Made by a program: the position numbers and the translations under genes
Shown here: one piece after another, positions 41,971 through 49,302 of the stretch
Layout: the number at the start of each line of letters is the position of its first letter
How positions within the stretch are numbered: the stretch's first letter is position 1
Assembly (NCBI GenBank): GCA_036742455.1
Contig: DAINQU010000008.1
Coordinates: forward strand, 1 to 64,000
DNA from: CAIKZZ01 sp036742455
GTDB lineage: Bacteria; Pseudomonadota; Gammaproteobacteria; Steroidobacterales; Steroidobacteraceae
Reading direction: 5' to 3'
DNA: 64,000 bases
Notes under the pieces: generated by a model
What the model was told of the DNA's origin: nothing
The model's database searches: none
What the model saw: the letters and a program-made list of their open reading frames with translations, nothing else

Positions 41971-42312
41971 ATGAAGCTCTTCGTCGCCTTTCTGCTGATT
42001 ATGCTGATCGGTCTGCAGTACCGGTTATGGGTATCGGACGAAGGGGTACGGTCGCTGATTTCGCTGCGGCGCTCCGTGGCCACGCAGAAGGCCGAAAATG
42101 CCGAACTGCTTCAACGCAATACGGACCTGGCGGGCGAGGTCAAAGGGCTGAAAGCCGGTGTTGCCGCCGCGGTCGAGGAGCGTGCGCGCTATGACCTTGG
42201 GATGATCGGTCCCGGGGAGACGTTCTTCCAGATTCTCGATCCCCCGACCAATCCGGCACCCCAGACGGGCGCGTCCGCGCCCGGATCGCCCGTCCAACGG
42301 ACGGCGCAGTAA
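41971..42312 (+). CDS. ftsB: Cell division protein FtsB
   Basis: The 113-residue bitopic protein has one N-terminal membrane helix (MKLFVAFLLIMLIGLQYRLW). A periplasmic leucine-zipper-like coiled coil (about 30-72) and the conserved YDLGMIGPGETFFQIL region follow. FtsB joins FtsL and FtsQ in the divisome and activates FtsWI. ATG 41971 directly begins the membrane helix; GTG 41959 is an alternative. A Pro/Ala-rich tail of about 25 residues ends the protein. The position between eno and ispD is the standard one. Confidence 0.94.
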   Translation: MKLFVAFLLIMLIGLQYRLWVSDEGVRSLISLRRSVATQKAENAELLQRNTDLAGEVKGLKAGVAAAVEERARYDLGMIGPGETFFQILDPPTNPAPQTGASAPGSPVQRTAQ

Positions 42313-42320
42313 GCGCTCGG

Positions 42321-43496
42321 ATGTCGTCTTCCTACTGGGTCGTGATACCCGCGGCCGGCGCCGGCCGGCGCATGGGTGGTGCCGAGGGTCTGCCCAAGCA
42401 GTACCGTCCGATTGCGGGGCGCGCCGTGCTGGAACACGCGATCGCGCCGTTCATTGAAGATCCCGATTGCCACGGTATCGTCGTCGCACTGGCGCTCGAC
42501 GATGCCCATTTCGCGACGCTGCCTTGCGCCTCGCACCCGCGCGTACACACGACCGTCGGCGGCGCCGAGCGGCGCGACTCGGTGCTGGCCGGCTTAACCT
42601 ACGTGGCCGCGCGAGACGCGGAGGATTGCTGGGTCTTCGTTCACGACGCGGCCCGTCCGTGCCTGAGTCGTGCGGACCTTGCGGCGTTACGGGCGGCGCT
42701 TACGCACGCACCCGACGGCGCGCTGCTGGCCGTGCGCGTTGCCGACACGGTCAAGCGTGCCGATGCCGAGGGCCGCGTCGCGGCGACGATTTCGCGCGAC
42801 GGATTGTGGCGTGCGCAGACGCCGCAGGCGTTTCGGCGACGGCGGCTGCAGCAGGCGCTCGAGGCGTGTCCTGACGCCACCGACGAGTCCTCCGCGATGG
42901 AGGCGCTGGGCGCGCGCCCAGTCTTGGTCCCGGGCTCGCCGGATAATCTCAAAATCACGGAACCCGCTGACTTTGTCACGGCCGTGCGCACAGTGGCCGG
43001 AGGGTCCGTGATGACAGAACAACGCGTCGGTATGGGTATGGATGTCCATGCGTTTGGCGAGGGCGATCACGTGTGGCTCGGCGGTGTGCGCATTGCGCAC
43101 GATCGCGGCGTGGTGGCCCATTCCGATGGCGACGTGGTGTTGCACGCGCTGTGCGATGCGCTGCTCGGCGCGGTTGGACTCGGCGATATCGGTCAGCACT
43201 TCCCGGACACGGACCCGCGCTGGAAGGGGGCGGCGAGCGTGCTGTTTCTGCGCGAGGTACTCGCGCGGGTCGCTGAGCGCGGTTTCGCGCCGGTGAACGT
43301 CGACGTGACGTTGCTGTGCGAGGCGCCACGGTTGGCGCCGCATCGAGACGCCATTCGCGCCGTGCTCGCGAAGGAATTATCGCTCACGGTCGATCGGGTC
43401 AACTTGAAAGCCACGACCACCGAGAAGCTCGGGTTCCTCGGCCGTCGCGAGGGACTGGCGGCGCAAGTGATCGCGCTCGTGGCGGCACGATCATGA
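42321..43496 (+). CDS. ispDF: Bifunctional IspD-IspF fusion (MEP isoprenoid pathway)
   Basis: One 391-residue frame contains a full IspD (1-230) and a full IspF (231-391) with almost no linker. IspD motifs: AAGAGRRMG, LPKQYRPI and VHDAARP; it makes CDP-methylerythritol from MEP and CTP. IspF motifs: metal ligands in GMDVHAF and VLHALCDALLG, HSDGD, and the KATTTEKLGFLGRREG tail; it forms the cyclic diphosphate. In most Gammaproteobacteria these are two adjacent genes. Fusions are best known in alpha- and epsilonproteobacteria. An internal Shine-Dalgarno and ATG at the junction may also give free IspF. It overlaps truD by 4 bp. Confidence 0.93.
   Translation: MSSSYWVVIPAAGAGRRMGGAEGLPKQYRPIAGRAVLEHAIAPFIEDPDCHGIVVALALDDAHFATLPCASHPRVHTTVGGAERRDSVLAGLTYVAARDAEDCWVFVHDAARPCLSRADLAALRAALTHAPDGALLAVRVADTVKRADAEGRVAATISRDGLWRAQTPQAFRRRRLQQALEACPDATDESSAMEALGARPVLVPGSPDNLKITEPADFVTAVRTVAGGSVMTEQRVGMGMDVHAFGEGDHVWLGGVRIAHDRGVVAHSDGDVVLHALCDALLGAVGLGDIGQHFPDTDPRWKGAASVLFLREVLARVAERGFAPVNVDVTLLCEAPRLAPHRDAIRAVLAKELSLTVDRVNLKATTTEKLGFLGRREGLAAQVIALVAARS
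42999..43013 (+). promoter_or_regulatory. Internal ribosome-binding site and start codon for IspF inside ispDF
   Basis: GGAGGG (42999-43004) is followed by an in-frame GTG (43008) and ATG (43011); the ATG is codon 231, exactly where stand-alone IspF proteins begin (MTEQRVGMGMDVHAF). Spacing is 6 bp to the ATG. It looks like the original ispF start retained after the ispD stop codon was lost, and could still direct separate IspF synthesis. Confidence 0.55.
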
Positions 43497-44557
43497 GCGA
43501 TGCCATGACCGTAGCGGCACTTGCCCCGCCGCGTGCGCACGGCGCGCCGCTGTCGCGGGCGACCCTCAAGGCCTCTGCCGATGATTTCATTGTCGATGAG
43601 GTCTTGGGCTTTGGCGCCGACGGCGGTGTCGGCCACCGCCTCGTCCAGATCGAAAAGCGCGGCGTGGATACGCTGCACGCGGTCCGCCTGTTGGCGCGGC
43701 ACGCGGGCGTGGCGCCGCGGGACATCGGTTTCGCCGGTCTCAAAGACCGCCACGCGATCGCGCGCCAGTGGTTTACGGTGCCCGCCGGGCGCACCCCGAT
43801 CGACTGGTCATCGCTCACCGACGAGCGCGTCCGGGTGCTCTTTGACGAGGGTCATTCGCGCAAATTGCGTCGCGGGGCGTTGCGGGGTAACCGCTTTCAT
43901 CTGCGCTTGCGCGACGTCGCGACCGACGCCGACACCTTGGCCGCCCGGGTGGCGGTGGTGGCGCACGTGGGCGTCCCCAACTACTTTGGTCCGCAGCGGT
44001 TCGGTCGAGACGGTGACAACATCCGCGACGTGCTGGCCTGGATCGGCGGGGGTGCGTTGCCGCGGGCGCGCGAGGCGCGTGCGTTTGTTTACTCGGCGGC
44101 GCGCTCGATGGTGTTCAACGCGGTCCTGGCCGCACGGGTCAACGACGGCTCGTGGAACCGATTGTTACCGGGCGAGCGCGTCAATCTGGCGGGTCGCAAC
44201 AGTTGGTTTGTGGCCGACGCCATCGACGACACCTTGAGGGAGCGGCTGGCGCAGTACGACATCCACCCGACCGGGCCGATGCCGGGACGTGGTGACGCGC
44301 CCGGTGGAGAGGCCGGTGCGTTGGAGGCAGCGTTATTGGCCCCGTATGCGGACGTGGTGACGGCGCTCGCGCGCGAGGGCGTGGAGGCGTCGCGGCGTGC
44401 CTTGCGCCTCGTGCCGGAAGGCCTCGAGGTGTCCCTCGACGGCGACGTGGTGTCGATGAGTTTCGCGTTGTCGTCCGGCAGCTACGCCACGATGGTTGTG
44501 CGCGAGCTGTTTGAGACGGCGGCGTTTGGCGAAGGAGGCGAGGATGCTGGCGCTTGA
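43493..44557 (+). CDS. truD: tRNA pseudouridine(13) synthase TruD
   Basis: The 354-residue enzyme makes pseudouridine at position 13 of tRNA-Glu. The catalytic aspartate is in FAGLKDRHAIARQWFTV. The RNA-binding motif RGNRFHLRLRDV and the VPNYFGPQRFGRDGDNI segment are diagnostic. ATG 43493 overlaps the ispDF stop codon; longer in-frame starts only run back into ispDF. The end overlaps the next gene by 14 bp. ispDF-truD-surE is the common gammaproteobacterial order, here interrupted by two genes. Confidence 0.96.
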   Translation: MSDAMTVAALAPPRAHGAPLSRATLKASADDFIVDEVLGFGADGGVGHRLVQIEKRGVDTLHAVRLLARHAGVAPRDIGFAGLKDRHAIARQWFTVPAGRTPIDWSSLTDERVRVLFDEGHSRKLRRGALRGNRFHLRLRDVATDADTLAARVAVVAHVGVPNYFGPQRFGRDGDNIRDVLAWIGGGALPRAREARAFVYSAARSMVFNAVLAARVNDGSWNRLLPGERVNLAGRNSWFVADAIDDTLRERLAQYDIHPTGPMPGRGDAPGGEAGALEAALLAPYADVVTALAREGVEASRRALRLVPEGLEVSLDGDVVSMSFALSSGSYATMVVRELFETAAFGEGGEDAGA

Positions 44558-45296
44558 GGATCGCGGCCCCATTCGGGTGTTGCGTCTCGCGCGCCCGCCG
44601 GTCAACGCCCTCGATGCGACACTGCTCGCGCGTCTCACCGCGGCGGTACACGCAGCGCCGCACGAGGGTGTGCGGGGCCTGATCCTGACCGGAGACGGCG
44701 CGCGCTACTGCGGCGGACTCGACGTGCAGGCGCTCTTGACGGCCGACGCGGCCGGCCTTGCCGCGCTCTTGGGCGCCTTCCTAGACGCGTTGCATGCGTT
44801 GGCGACGAGTCCCATACCGGTGGTTGCGGCCATTAACGGCCACAGCCCGGCCGGCGGTGCGGTGTTGGCTTTGCACTGCGATTGGCGCGTCATGGGACCG
44901 GCCGACGCGCGGATCGGTCTGAACGAGGTGGCGGCCGGGCTGTGTCCAGGACCGCTAATTCGTCAAGTGCTGGTGCGCACCGTGGGGCCTAGGCACGCGG
45001 AGTCGCTGCTCACGCGCGGTGTGATGCTGCGGGCGACCGAGGCGGCCGCCATTGGCCTCGTCGATACCGTCGTTCCGGACGAACCGCTGACCGCCGCGAT
45101 CGAGTGGTTGCAGCACGTCTTGGCCCTGCCGGTGCACGCGTACGCGCCGACGCGAGCGATGGCTCGCGCGGATCTGGTGGCCCTGCTCGAGCGCTACGCC
45201 GCGGGCGAACGCGGCCAGACCTTGGAACGCCTCGTGGACGAATGGACCCAGCCGGCGACGCGCGCGGCCCTCGCCGGGCTCTTGGCTCGGCGTTAG
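44544..45296 (+). CDS. Crotonase-family protein, enoyl-CoA isomerase-like
   Basis: The 250-residue crotonase-fold protein has oxyanion-hole segments YCGGLDVQAL and NGHSPAGGAVLALHCDWRV and the acidic site segment ARIGLNEVAAGL. The PAGG-CD-R-IGLNE pattern resembles delta3,delta2-enoyl-CoA isomerase (ECI1) more than classical enoyl-CoA hydratase, which has a second catalytic glutamate. It may shift double bonds during unsaturated fatty acid degradation. AGGAGG lies just upstream of ATG 44544, which is inside the end of truD, so translation is coupled. The acyl substrate is unknown. Confidence 0.8.
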   Translation: MLALEDRGPIRVLRLARPPVNALDATLLARLTAAVHAAPHEGVRGLILTGDGARYCGGLDVQALLTADAAGLAALLGAFLDALHALATSPIPVVAAINGHSPAGGAVLALHCDWRVMGPADARIGLNEVAAGLCPGPLIRQVLVRTVGPRHAESLLTRGVMLRATEAAAIGLVDTVVPDEPLTAAIEWLQHVLALPVHAYAPTRAMARADLVALLERYAAGERGQTLERLVDEWTQPATRAALAGLLARR

Positions 45297-45826
45297 CGGT
45301 CGGTCAGCAACACGTAGACGGCACCCGTACCGCCGTCTTGGCGAGGGGCGGAGGCGAAGGCCACGACCGCGTCGACTTTGCGCAACCAGACGTTGACCGC
45401 ATGCTTGAGGACCGGCCCGCGCGGACCGGAGCGTAGGCCTTTGCCATGGACAACGCGGACACAATGCAAGCGCCGGGCAAGCGCTTCGTGCAGGAACTCG
45501 CGCAGCGCCTCGCGCGCTTCCGAGGCCGTCAGGCCGTGCAGGTCGGTTTCGTCCTCGACCGCGAATTCGCCCCGCCGGAGTCGGTCGAGCAACCGCGCCG
45601 GTATGCCCGCCCGGCGGAACAAGAGCTCATCGCCGGTTTCGATCAACCAGTCGCCCGGGGCGAGTTCCAGGCTCTCCCGCAGCGCCATGTCATCGTCCAG
45701 ACGCCGAAATCGCGCGTGCGGACGCGGCGGCGCCGCGCGCGGCGGCAGCGGCTGCTCCGGCAGCGGCCGCACATCCGCAACGGCACTGCGAAAGGCGTGG
45801 TCGTTATCGTCGGCTTCGGCGGTCAT
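45293..45826 (-). CDS. Smr-domain protein (SmrA/SmrB-like endonuclease)
   Basis: The 177-residue protein has a charged, Pro/Arg-rich N-terminal half and a C-terminal Smr domain (about 90-175). The domain has the motifs DLHGLTASEAREALREFL and VRVVHGKGLRSGPRGPVLK, both expected for catalytic Smr. In E. coli the family member SmrB cuts mRNA at collided ribosomes, and other members act on DNA. Length is close to E. coli SmrB (183). It is convergent with the crotonase gene, their ends overlapping by 4 bp, and divergent from surE. Confidence 0.88.
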   Translation of the reverse strand: MTAEADDNDHAFRSAVADVRPLPEQPLPPRAAPPRPHARFRRLDDDMALRESLELAPGDWLIETGDELLFRRAGIPARLLDRLRRGEFAVEDETDLHGLTASEAREALREFLHEALARRLHCVRVVHGKGLRSGPRGPVLKHAVNVWLRKVDAVVAFASAPRQDGGTGAVYVLLTDR

Positions 45827-45885
45827 GGCTCGTGGGTCGGTCGCAACGCGTCGTAGGGTTCCAGTATAGTGAGGCCCACTCGGAC

Positions 45886-46644
45886 ATGAATATTCTCCTT
45901 AGCAATGATGACGGCTGGCGCGCCGACGGACTGCGTGCCTTGGAAGCGGCGTTGGACGGTCTTGGTCGGTTGACCTTGGTCGCTCCCGACCGCAATCGTT
46001 CGGCTGCCTCGAATTCCTTGACGATCGAGACCCCGATCCGCGTGGTCGAGCAAGACGGACATCGCTACGCGGTGAACGGCACGCCCACCGATTGCGTGCA
46101 CCTGGCCATCTCTGGGCTCCTCGAGGAGACCCAGCAGCTGGTGGTCTCGGGTATCAACGACGGCGCCAACTTGGGCGACGATGTCCTGTACTCGGGCACC
46201 GTGGCCGCGGCGATGGAAGGGCGCTTTCTCGGCCGGTCCAGCATTGCCATTTCGCTGGTCCACGACGACTCGTCGCACCGGCATTTTGAGACCGCGGGCC
46301 GGATCGCGCGGGAGCTCGTTCAAAAATTGATCGCATCCCCGTTGGCGGCCGTGAGTTTGCTCAACGTGAACGTGCCGAACCTTCCCTACGAGGCCTTGCA
46401 AGGGGTGCGGGTGACGCGCTTAGGCGTGCGGCATCGGGCCCAGCCGGTGGTCCGCGGCAGCGACCCGCGCGGTCGCCCGGTGTATTGGGTCGGAGCGCCC
46501 GGTGACGGTCAGGATGCTGGCCCCGGCACCGACTTCCACGCGGTGGAGCACGGGTATGTGTCCGTGACACCGCTGCAATTTGATTTGACCCGTCATTCGG
46601 CCTTGCCGAGTCTCGAAGCGTGGGTGTCTCGTGCCGATGTCTGA
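45886..46644 (+). CDS. surE: 5'/3'-nucleotidase SurE
   Basis: The 252-residue metal-dependent nucleotidase has the N-terminal MNILLSNDDGWRADGL metal site, the NSLT segment and the SGINDGANLGDDVLYSGTVAAA signature. It dephosphorylates nucleoside monophosphates and is linked to stationary-phase survival. ATG 45886 starts the conserved strand; a TATAGT at 45865 could be a -10 element but no convincing -35 was found. The gene overlaps pcm by 14 bp, the usual surE-pcm pairing. Confidence 0.96.
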   Translation: MNILLSNDDGWRADGLRALEAALDGLGRLTLVAPDRNRSAASNSLTIETPIRVVEQDGHRYAVNGTPTDCVHLAISGLLEETQQLVVSGINDGANLGDDVLYSGTVAAAMEGRFLGRSSIAISLVHDDSSHRHFETAGRIARELVQKLIASPLAAVSLLNVNVPNLPYEALQGVRVTRLGVRHRAQPVVRGSDPRGRPVYWVGAPGDGQDAGPGTDFHAVEHGYVSVTPLQFDLTRHSALPSLEAWVSRADV

Positions 46645-47302
46645 TGCGCGCGCCGTCGGCGTGGGATTTACCTCGGCGCGGACGCGGGATCGATTGATCC
46701 AGCGATTGCGCGATCAGGGGATCCGCGACGAGCGTGTGCTCGAGCGCATCCGTACCGTACCGCGCCATCTGTTCGTCGATGAAGCGTTGGCCACGCGGGC
46801 CTACGAAGACACCTCGCTACCGATCGGCTACGGGCAGACCATCTCCCAGCCCTACGTCGTCGCGCGCATGACCGAAGCGCTGCTGCGTGGCGGGGAACTG
46901 CGCAACGTGCTCGAGGTGGGCACTGGGTGCGGCTATCAGACCACCGTGTTGGCATCGCTCGTGTCGCAGTTGTACAGCATCGAGCGTGTGCAACCGATCT
47001 TGGATCGGACGCGCGAGCGTATTGCGTCGCTGGGCTTGCGCAACGTGCGCCTGCGGCATGGTGACGGCTTTTTGGGCTGGAAGGCGTGGGCGCCGTTCGA
47101 CGGCATTTTGGTGGCCGCGGCGCCGGCTGCGATTCCGGACGCGCTGTTGCAGCAACTCTCACCGCGCGGCGGGCGACTCGTTCTGCCGGTCGGTCCGGAC
47201 GGCGCGCAGGAGTTGCTGTGCATCACGCGGCGCGAGAATAATTTCGTGCGCGAACGACTCGGCATTGTCAGCTTCGTCCCGCTCCTCGCGGGGCTGGCCT
47301 GA
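46631..47302 (+). CDS. pcm: Protein-L-isoaspartate O-methyltransferase Pcm
   Basis: The 223-residue SAM-dependent enzyme repairs isoaspartyl damage in ageing proteins. Motifs are PRHLFVDEALATRAYEDTSLPIGYGQTISQP (residues about 45-75), the SAM-binding LEVGTGCGYQTTVLASL and the ILVAAAPAAIPDALLQQL segment. GTG 46631 or ATG 46637 may start it; both lie within the surE end. nlpD follows after 8 bp. Confidence 0.96.
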   Translation: MPMSDARAVGVGFTSARTRDRLIQRLRDQGIRDERVLERIRTVPRHLFVDEALATRAYEDTSLPIGYGQTISQPYVVARMTEALLRGGELRNVLEVGTGCGYQTTVLASLVSQLYSIERVQPILDRTRERIASLGLRNVRLRHGDGFLGWKAWAPFDGILVAAAPAAIPDALLQQLSPRGGRLVLPVGPDGAQELLCITRRENNFVRERLGIVSFVPLLAGLA

Positions 47303-47310
47303 GCGCGGTC

Positions 47311-47982
47311 ATGCGTCGCGTAGGGCTGCTTGCGCTGATGTTGCTGGCCGGCTGCGCCAGCACGCCGCAGGTCCCATCGCCCACCACCGCTGCCGCGGAG
47401 ACGAGCTACGTGGTGCAGACCGGCGATACCCTGTACTCCATCGCGTTTAGACGCGGCTTGGACTACCGCGAGGTCGCGCGTTGGAACGGCATCGGTAGCG
47501 ATTACCGAATCTACATCGGTCAGACCCTCACGCTGAAGCCACCCGCCGGCGCTCTGCCGCCGGTGCCGACGCCCGTCACGCCGCCCGCGACCACCGAGCC
47601 ACCGCCGAGTGCGCCGCCGCATTGGAGTTGGCCGACGGACGGTCCTGTGATCGGCACGGTCACTCAACCCACCGGCGGGACGGGGCTGCGCTTGGGCGGC
47701 GCGGGGAGTGCCGAGGTGCGCGCGGCCGCCGCCGGGCGCGTCGTGTACGTCGGATCCGGACTGCGCGCCTACGGCCTGCTCGTGATCGTGAAGCACGATG
47801 AGAGTTGGTTGACGGCGTACGGCTACAACCACGACGTCGTCGTCCACGAAGGCGACACGGTCCACGAAGGCCAGATCCTCGCGCACATGGGGGAGGGACC
47901 GGGTGCAGTGCCGATGTTGTACTTTGAGATTCGCCGTCAGGGCAAACCGGTGGATCCGCTGAAATACTTGCCGAAGCGCTGA
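47311..47982 (+). CDS. nlpD: NlpD-like lipoprotein with LysM and degenerate LytM domains
   Basis: The 223-residue protein has a lipoprotein signal with lipobox LLAGC (cysteine at residue 15) and a LysM peptidoglycan-binding domain (about 32-76, YVVQTGDTLYSIAFRRGLDY). A proline-rich linker and a LytM/M23 domain (about 105-220) follow. The expected HxH zinc motif near the C-terminus is LYFEIR here, so the peptidase is probably inactive, as in E. coli NlpD, which activates the amidase AmiC at the septum. It is shorter than E. coli NlpD (379), and no rpoS follows. Confidence 0.88.
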   Translation: MRRVGLLALMLLAGCASTPQVPSPTTAAAETSYVVQTGDTLYSIAFRRGLDYREVARWNGIGSDYRIYIGQTLTLKPPAGALPPVPTPVTPPATTEPPPSAPPHWSWPTDGPVIGTVTQPTGGTGLRLGGAGSAEVRAAAAGRVVYVGSGLRAYGLLVIVKHDESWLTAYGYNHDVVVHEGDTVHEGQILAHMGEGPGAVPMLYFEIRRQGKPVDPLKYLPKR

Positions 47983-47988
47983 CCGCGC

Positions 47989-48357
47989 TCAGCCGATCAA
48001 TGCGGCCAAGGCGACGCGACGCCCATCGCCGACCAACACGTTGTAAGTCCGCGCAGCGCCGCCGATCTCCATCACTTCGATGCCGACGCGACGCGTCAGT
48101 GCGTGATACAAAATCGCGGGGGCAGGAAAGCGTTGTTGCGTGCCGGTGGACAACAGGATGAGCTCCGGCTGCAGCGCCAAGACCGCGTCGATATCGTTCG
48201 TGCTAAGGTCCGCCACGCTGCGGGCCGCCCAAGGCGTGACCGCATCGGCCGTGACGATGACGCTCGTCGCATAATGATTCGTCCCAATCCACAGGCCGTC
48301 GGCCGCATAGCGACTGACGACGTGGGTGTTGGGGCGTGTTTCTTGTGCGAATCTCAT
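47989..48357 (-). CDS. Mth938/DUF498-family protein
   Basis: The 122-residue protein matches the Mth938-like (DUF498, NDUFAF3) fold: a central PELILLSTGTQQRFP segment preceded by a VTPWAARSVADLS stretch and a C-terminal RTYNVLVGDGRRVALAAL. Eukaryotic relatives help assemble respiratory complex I; the bacterial role is unknown. The start at 48357 (MRFAQETRP) fits family length. It is convergent with nlpD (6 bp between stops) and divergent from the next gene with only 21 bp between starts, so their promoters must overlap or be shared. Confidence 0.8.
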   Translation of the reverse strand: MRFAQETRPNTHVVSRYAADGLWIGTNHYATSVIVTADAVTPWAARSVADLSTNDIDAVLALQPELILLSTGTQQRFPAPAILYHALTRRVGIEVMEIGGAARTYNVLVGDGRRVALAALIG

Positions 48358-48378
48358 ACCGCCTAAGATACCGCATCC

Positions 48379-49302
48379 ATGTACCGTCTCCATATCGCCA
48401 TTGCCGATCTCGTGCCGCCCTCGGCCGAGGAACACCCCGAACTGCCGCGCTTGCCGGTGCTCGAGTCCCTGCTGTCGCGGGCGGAGGTCCGTCCGGCGTG
48501 CCGCGACTGGCGGACGTGGGCCTTGCGACGACTGGGCGCTGAGGTGTCGGGCGAGCGACCGGCCCTCGGTCGATTGCTGGCGGCACAGCAGGGCCTACCG
48601 GTCGATGCGCACACGTGGTTTGTGCTCGCGCCCATGCATCTGGTTGCAGGTCTGGCGACGGTGAATTATCACGCGGCCGGCCCGGTGGTCCTCGACGAGG
48701 CCACGGCGTGGCAGACGGCCGCTGCCTTGGCGCGCGATTTCCCGGATTCCGACCTTGAGTTCCGCGCGGTGGGTGCGGTGCTGCTCGTCGGCCTGCGCGG
48801 CCCGACGGCCGTCGCCACCCACGATCCCGGCCTGTTAGCGGGCCTCGACCTCGCTGTCGGGGCCGCGCAGGGGGCGGACGCCCGGCGCTTGGCGCAGCTC
48901 GGAGGAGAGTTTGAGTTGTGGCTGCACGCGCGCGGGCTGCGCGGTGTCGACGGACGCACAGTCCACGCCTTTCACCCGTGGGGCGAGGGGACCTCGGCCG
49001 TCGTGCCGGCCGTGCGCTCGCCCCGTCTGTTGGGGGCCGATCCGTTCTTGCGGGCGGCACTGGGGTCCGACACGGACGAGGGCGCGGCGGTCGACGTCTG
49101 GACGGTCGCTGACCTGCTCACGACGGGGCGGGGATTTGCCGACGCCGACCGGCAGTGGGCGATTCCCTTACGGTCACGACTGGGGGACGGCGAAGTGCTG
49201 TCGGCCGACATCCACGTGGCCGGCCGGGTCTACACGGTGACCGCGCGGCAGCGTTGGCGGTTTTATCGGCGCGTGCTTCCGTGGTGGGAGTGTCTGGCAT
49301 GA
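48379..49302 (+). CDS. RpfE-type protein (phosphoglycerate-mutase-related family)
   Basis: The 307-residue protein matches the family called regulatory protein RpfE, distantly related to cofactor-independent phosphoglycerate mutases. Recognisable parts are MYRLHIAIADLVPP at the start, the WFVLAPMHLVAGLATVNYH segment and the aromatic C-terminal RWRFYRRVLPWWE. No catalytic residues can be assigned with confidence. In Xanthomonas rpfE lies beside recJ, prfB and lysS near the DSF quorum-sensing genes; here the recJ-prfB-lysS linkage is kept but no rpfF, rpfC or rpfG is present. It overlaps recJ by 4 bp. Confidence 0.7.
   Translation: MYRLHIAIADLVPPSAEEHPELPRLPVLESLLSRAEVRPACRDWRTWALRRLGAEVSGERPALGRLLAAQQGLPVDAHTWFVLAPMHLVAGLATVNYHAAGPVVLDEATAWQTAAALARDFPDSDLEFRAVGAVLLVGLRGPTAVATHDPGLLAGLDLAVGAAQGADARRLAQLGGEFELWLHARGLRGVDGRTVHAFHPWGEGTSAVVPAVRSPRLLGADPFLRAALGSDTDEGAAVDVWTVADLLTTGRGFADADRQWAIPLRSRLGDGEVLSADIHVAGRVYTVTARQRWRFYRRVLPWWECLA

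Noticed and set aside
42999..43013. ispD and ispF as two separate genes
   Set aside because: There is no stop codon between the domains, so the primary product is a fusion; the internal start is reported as an additional signal.
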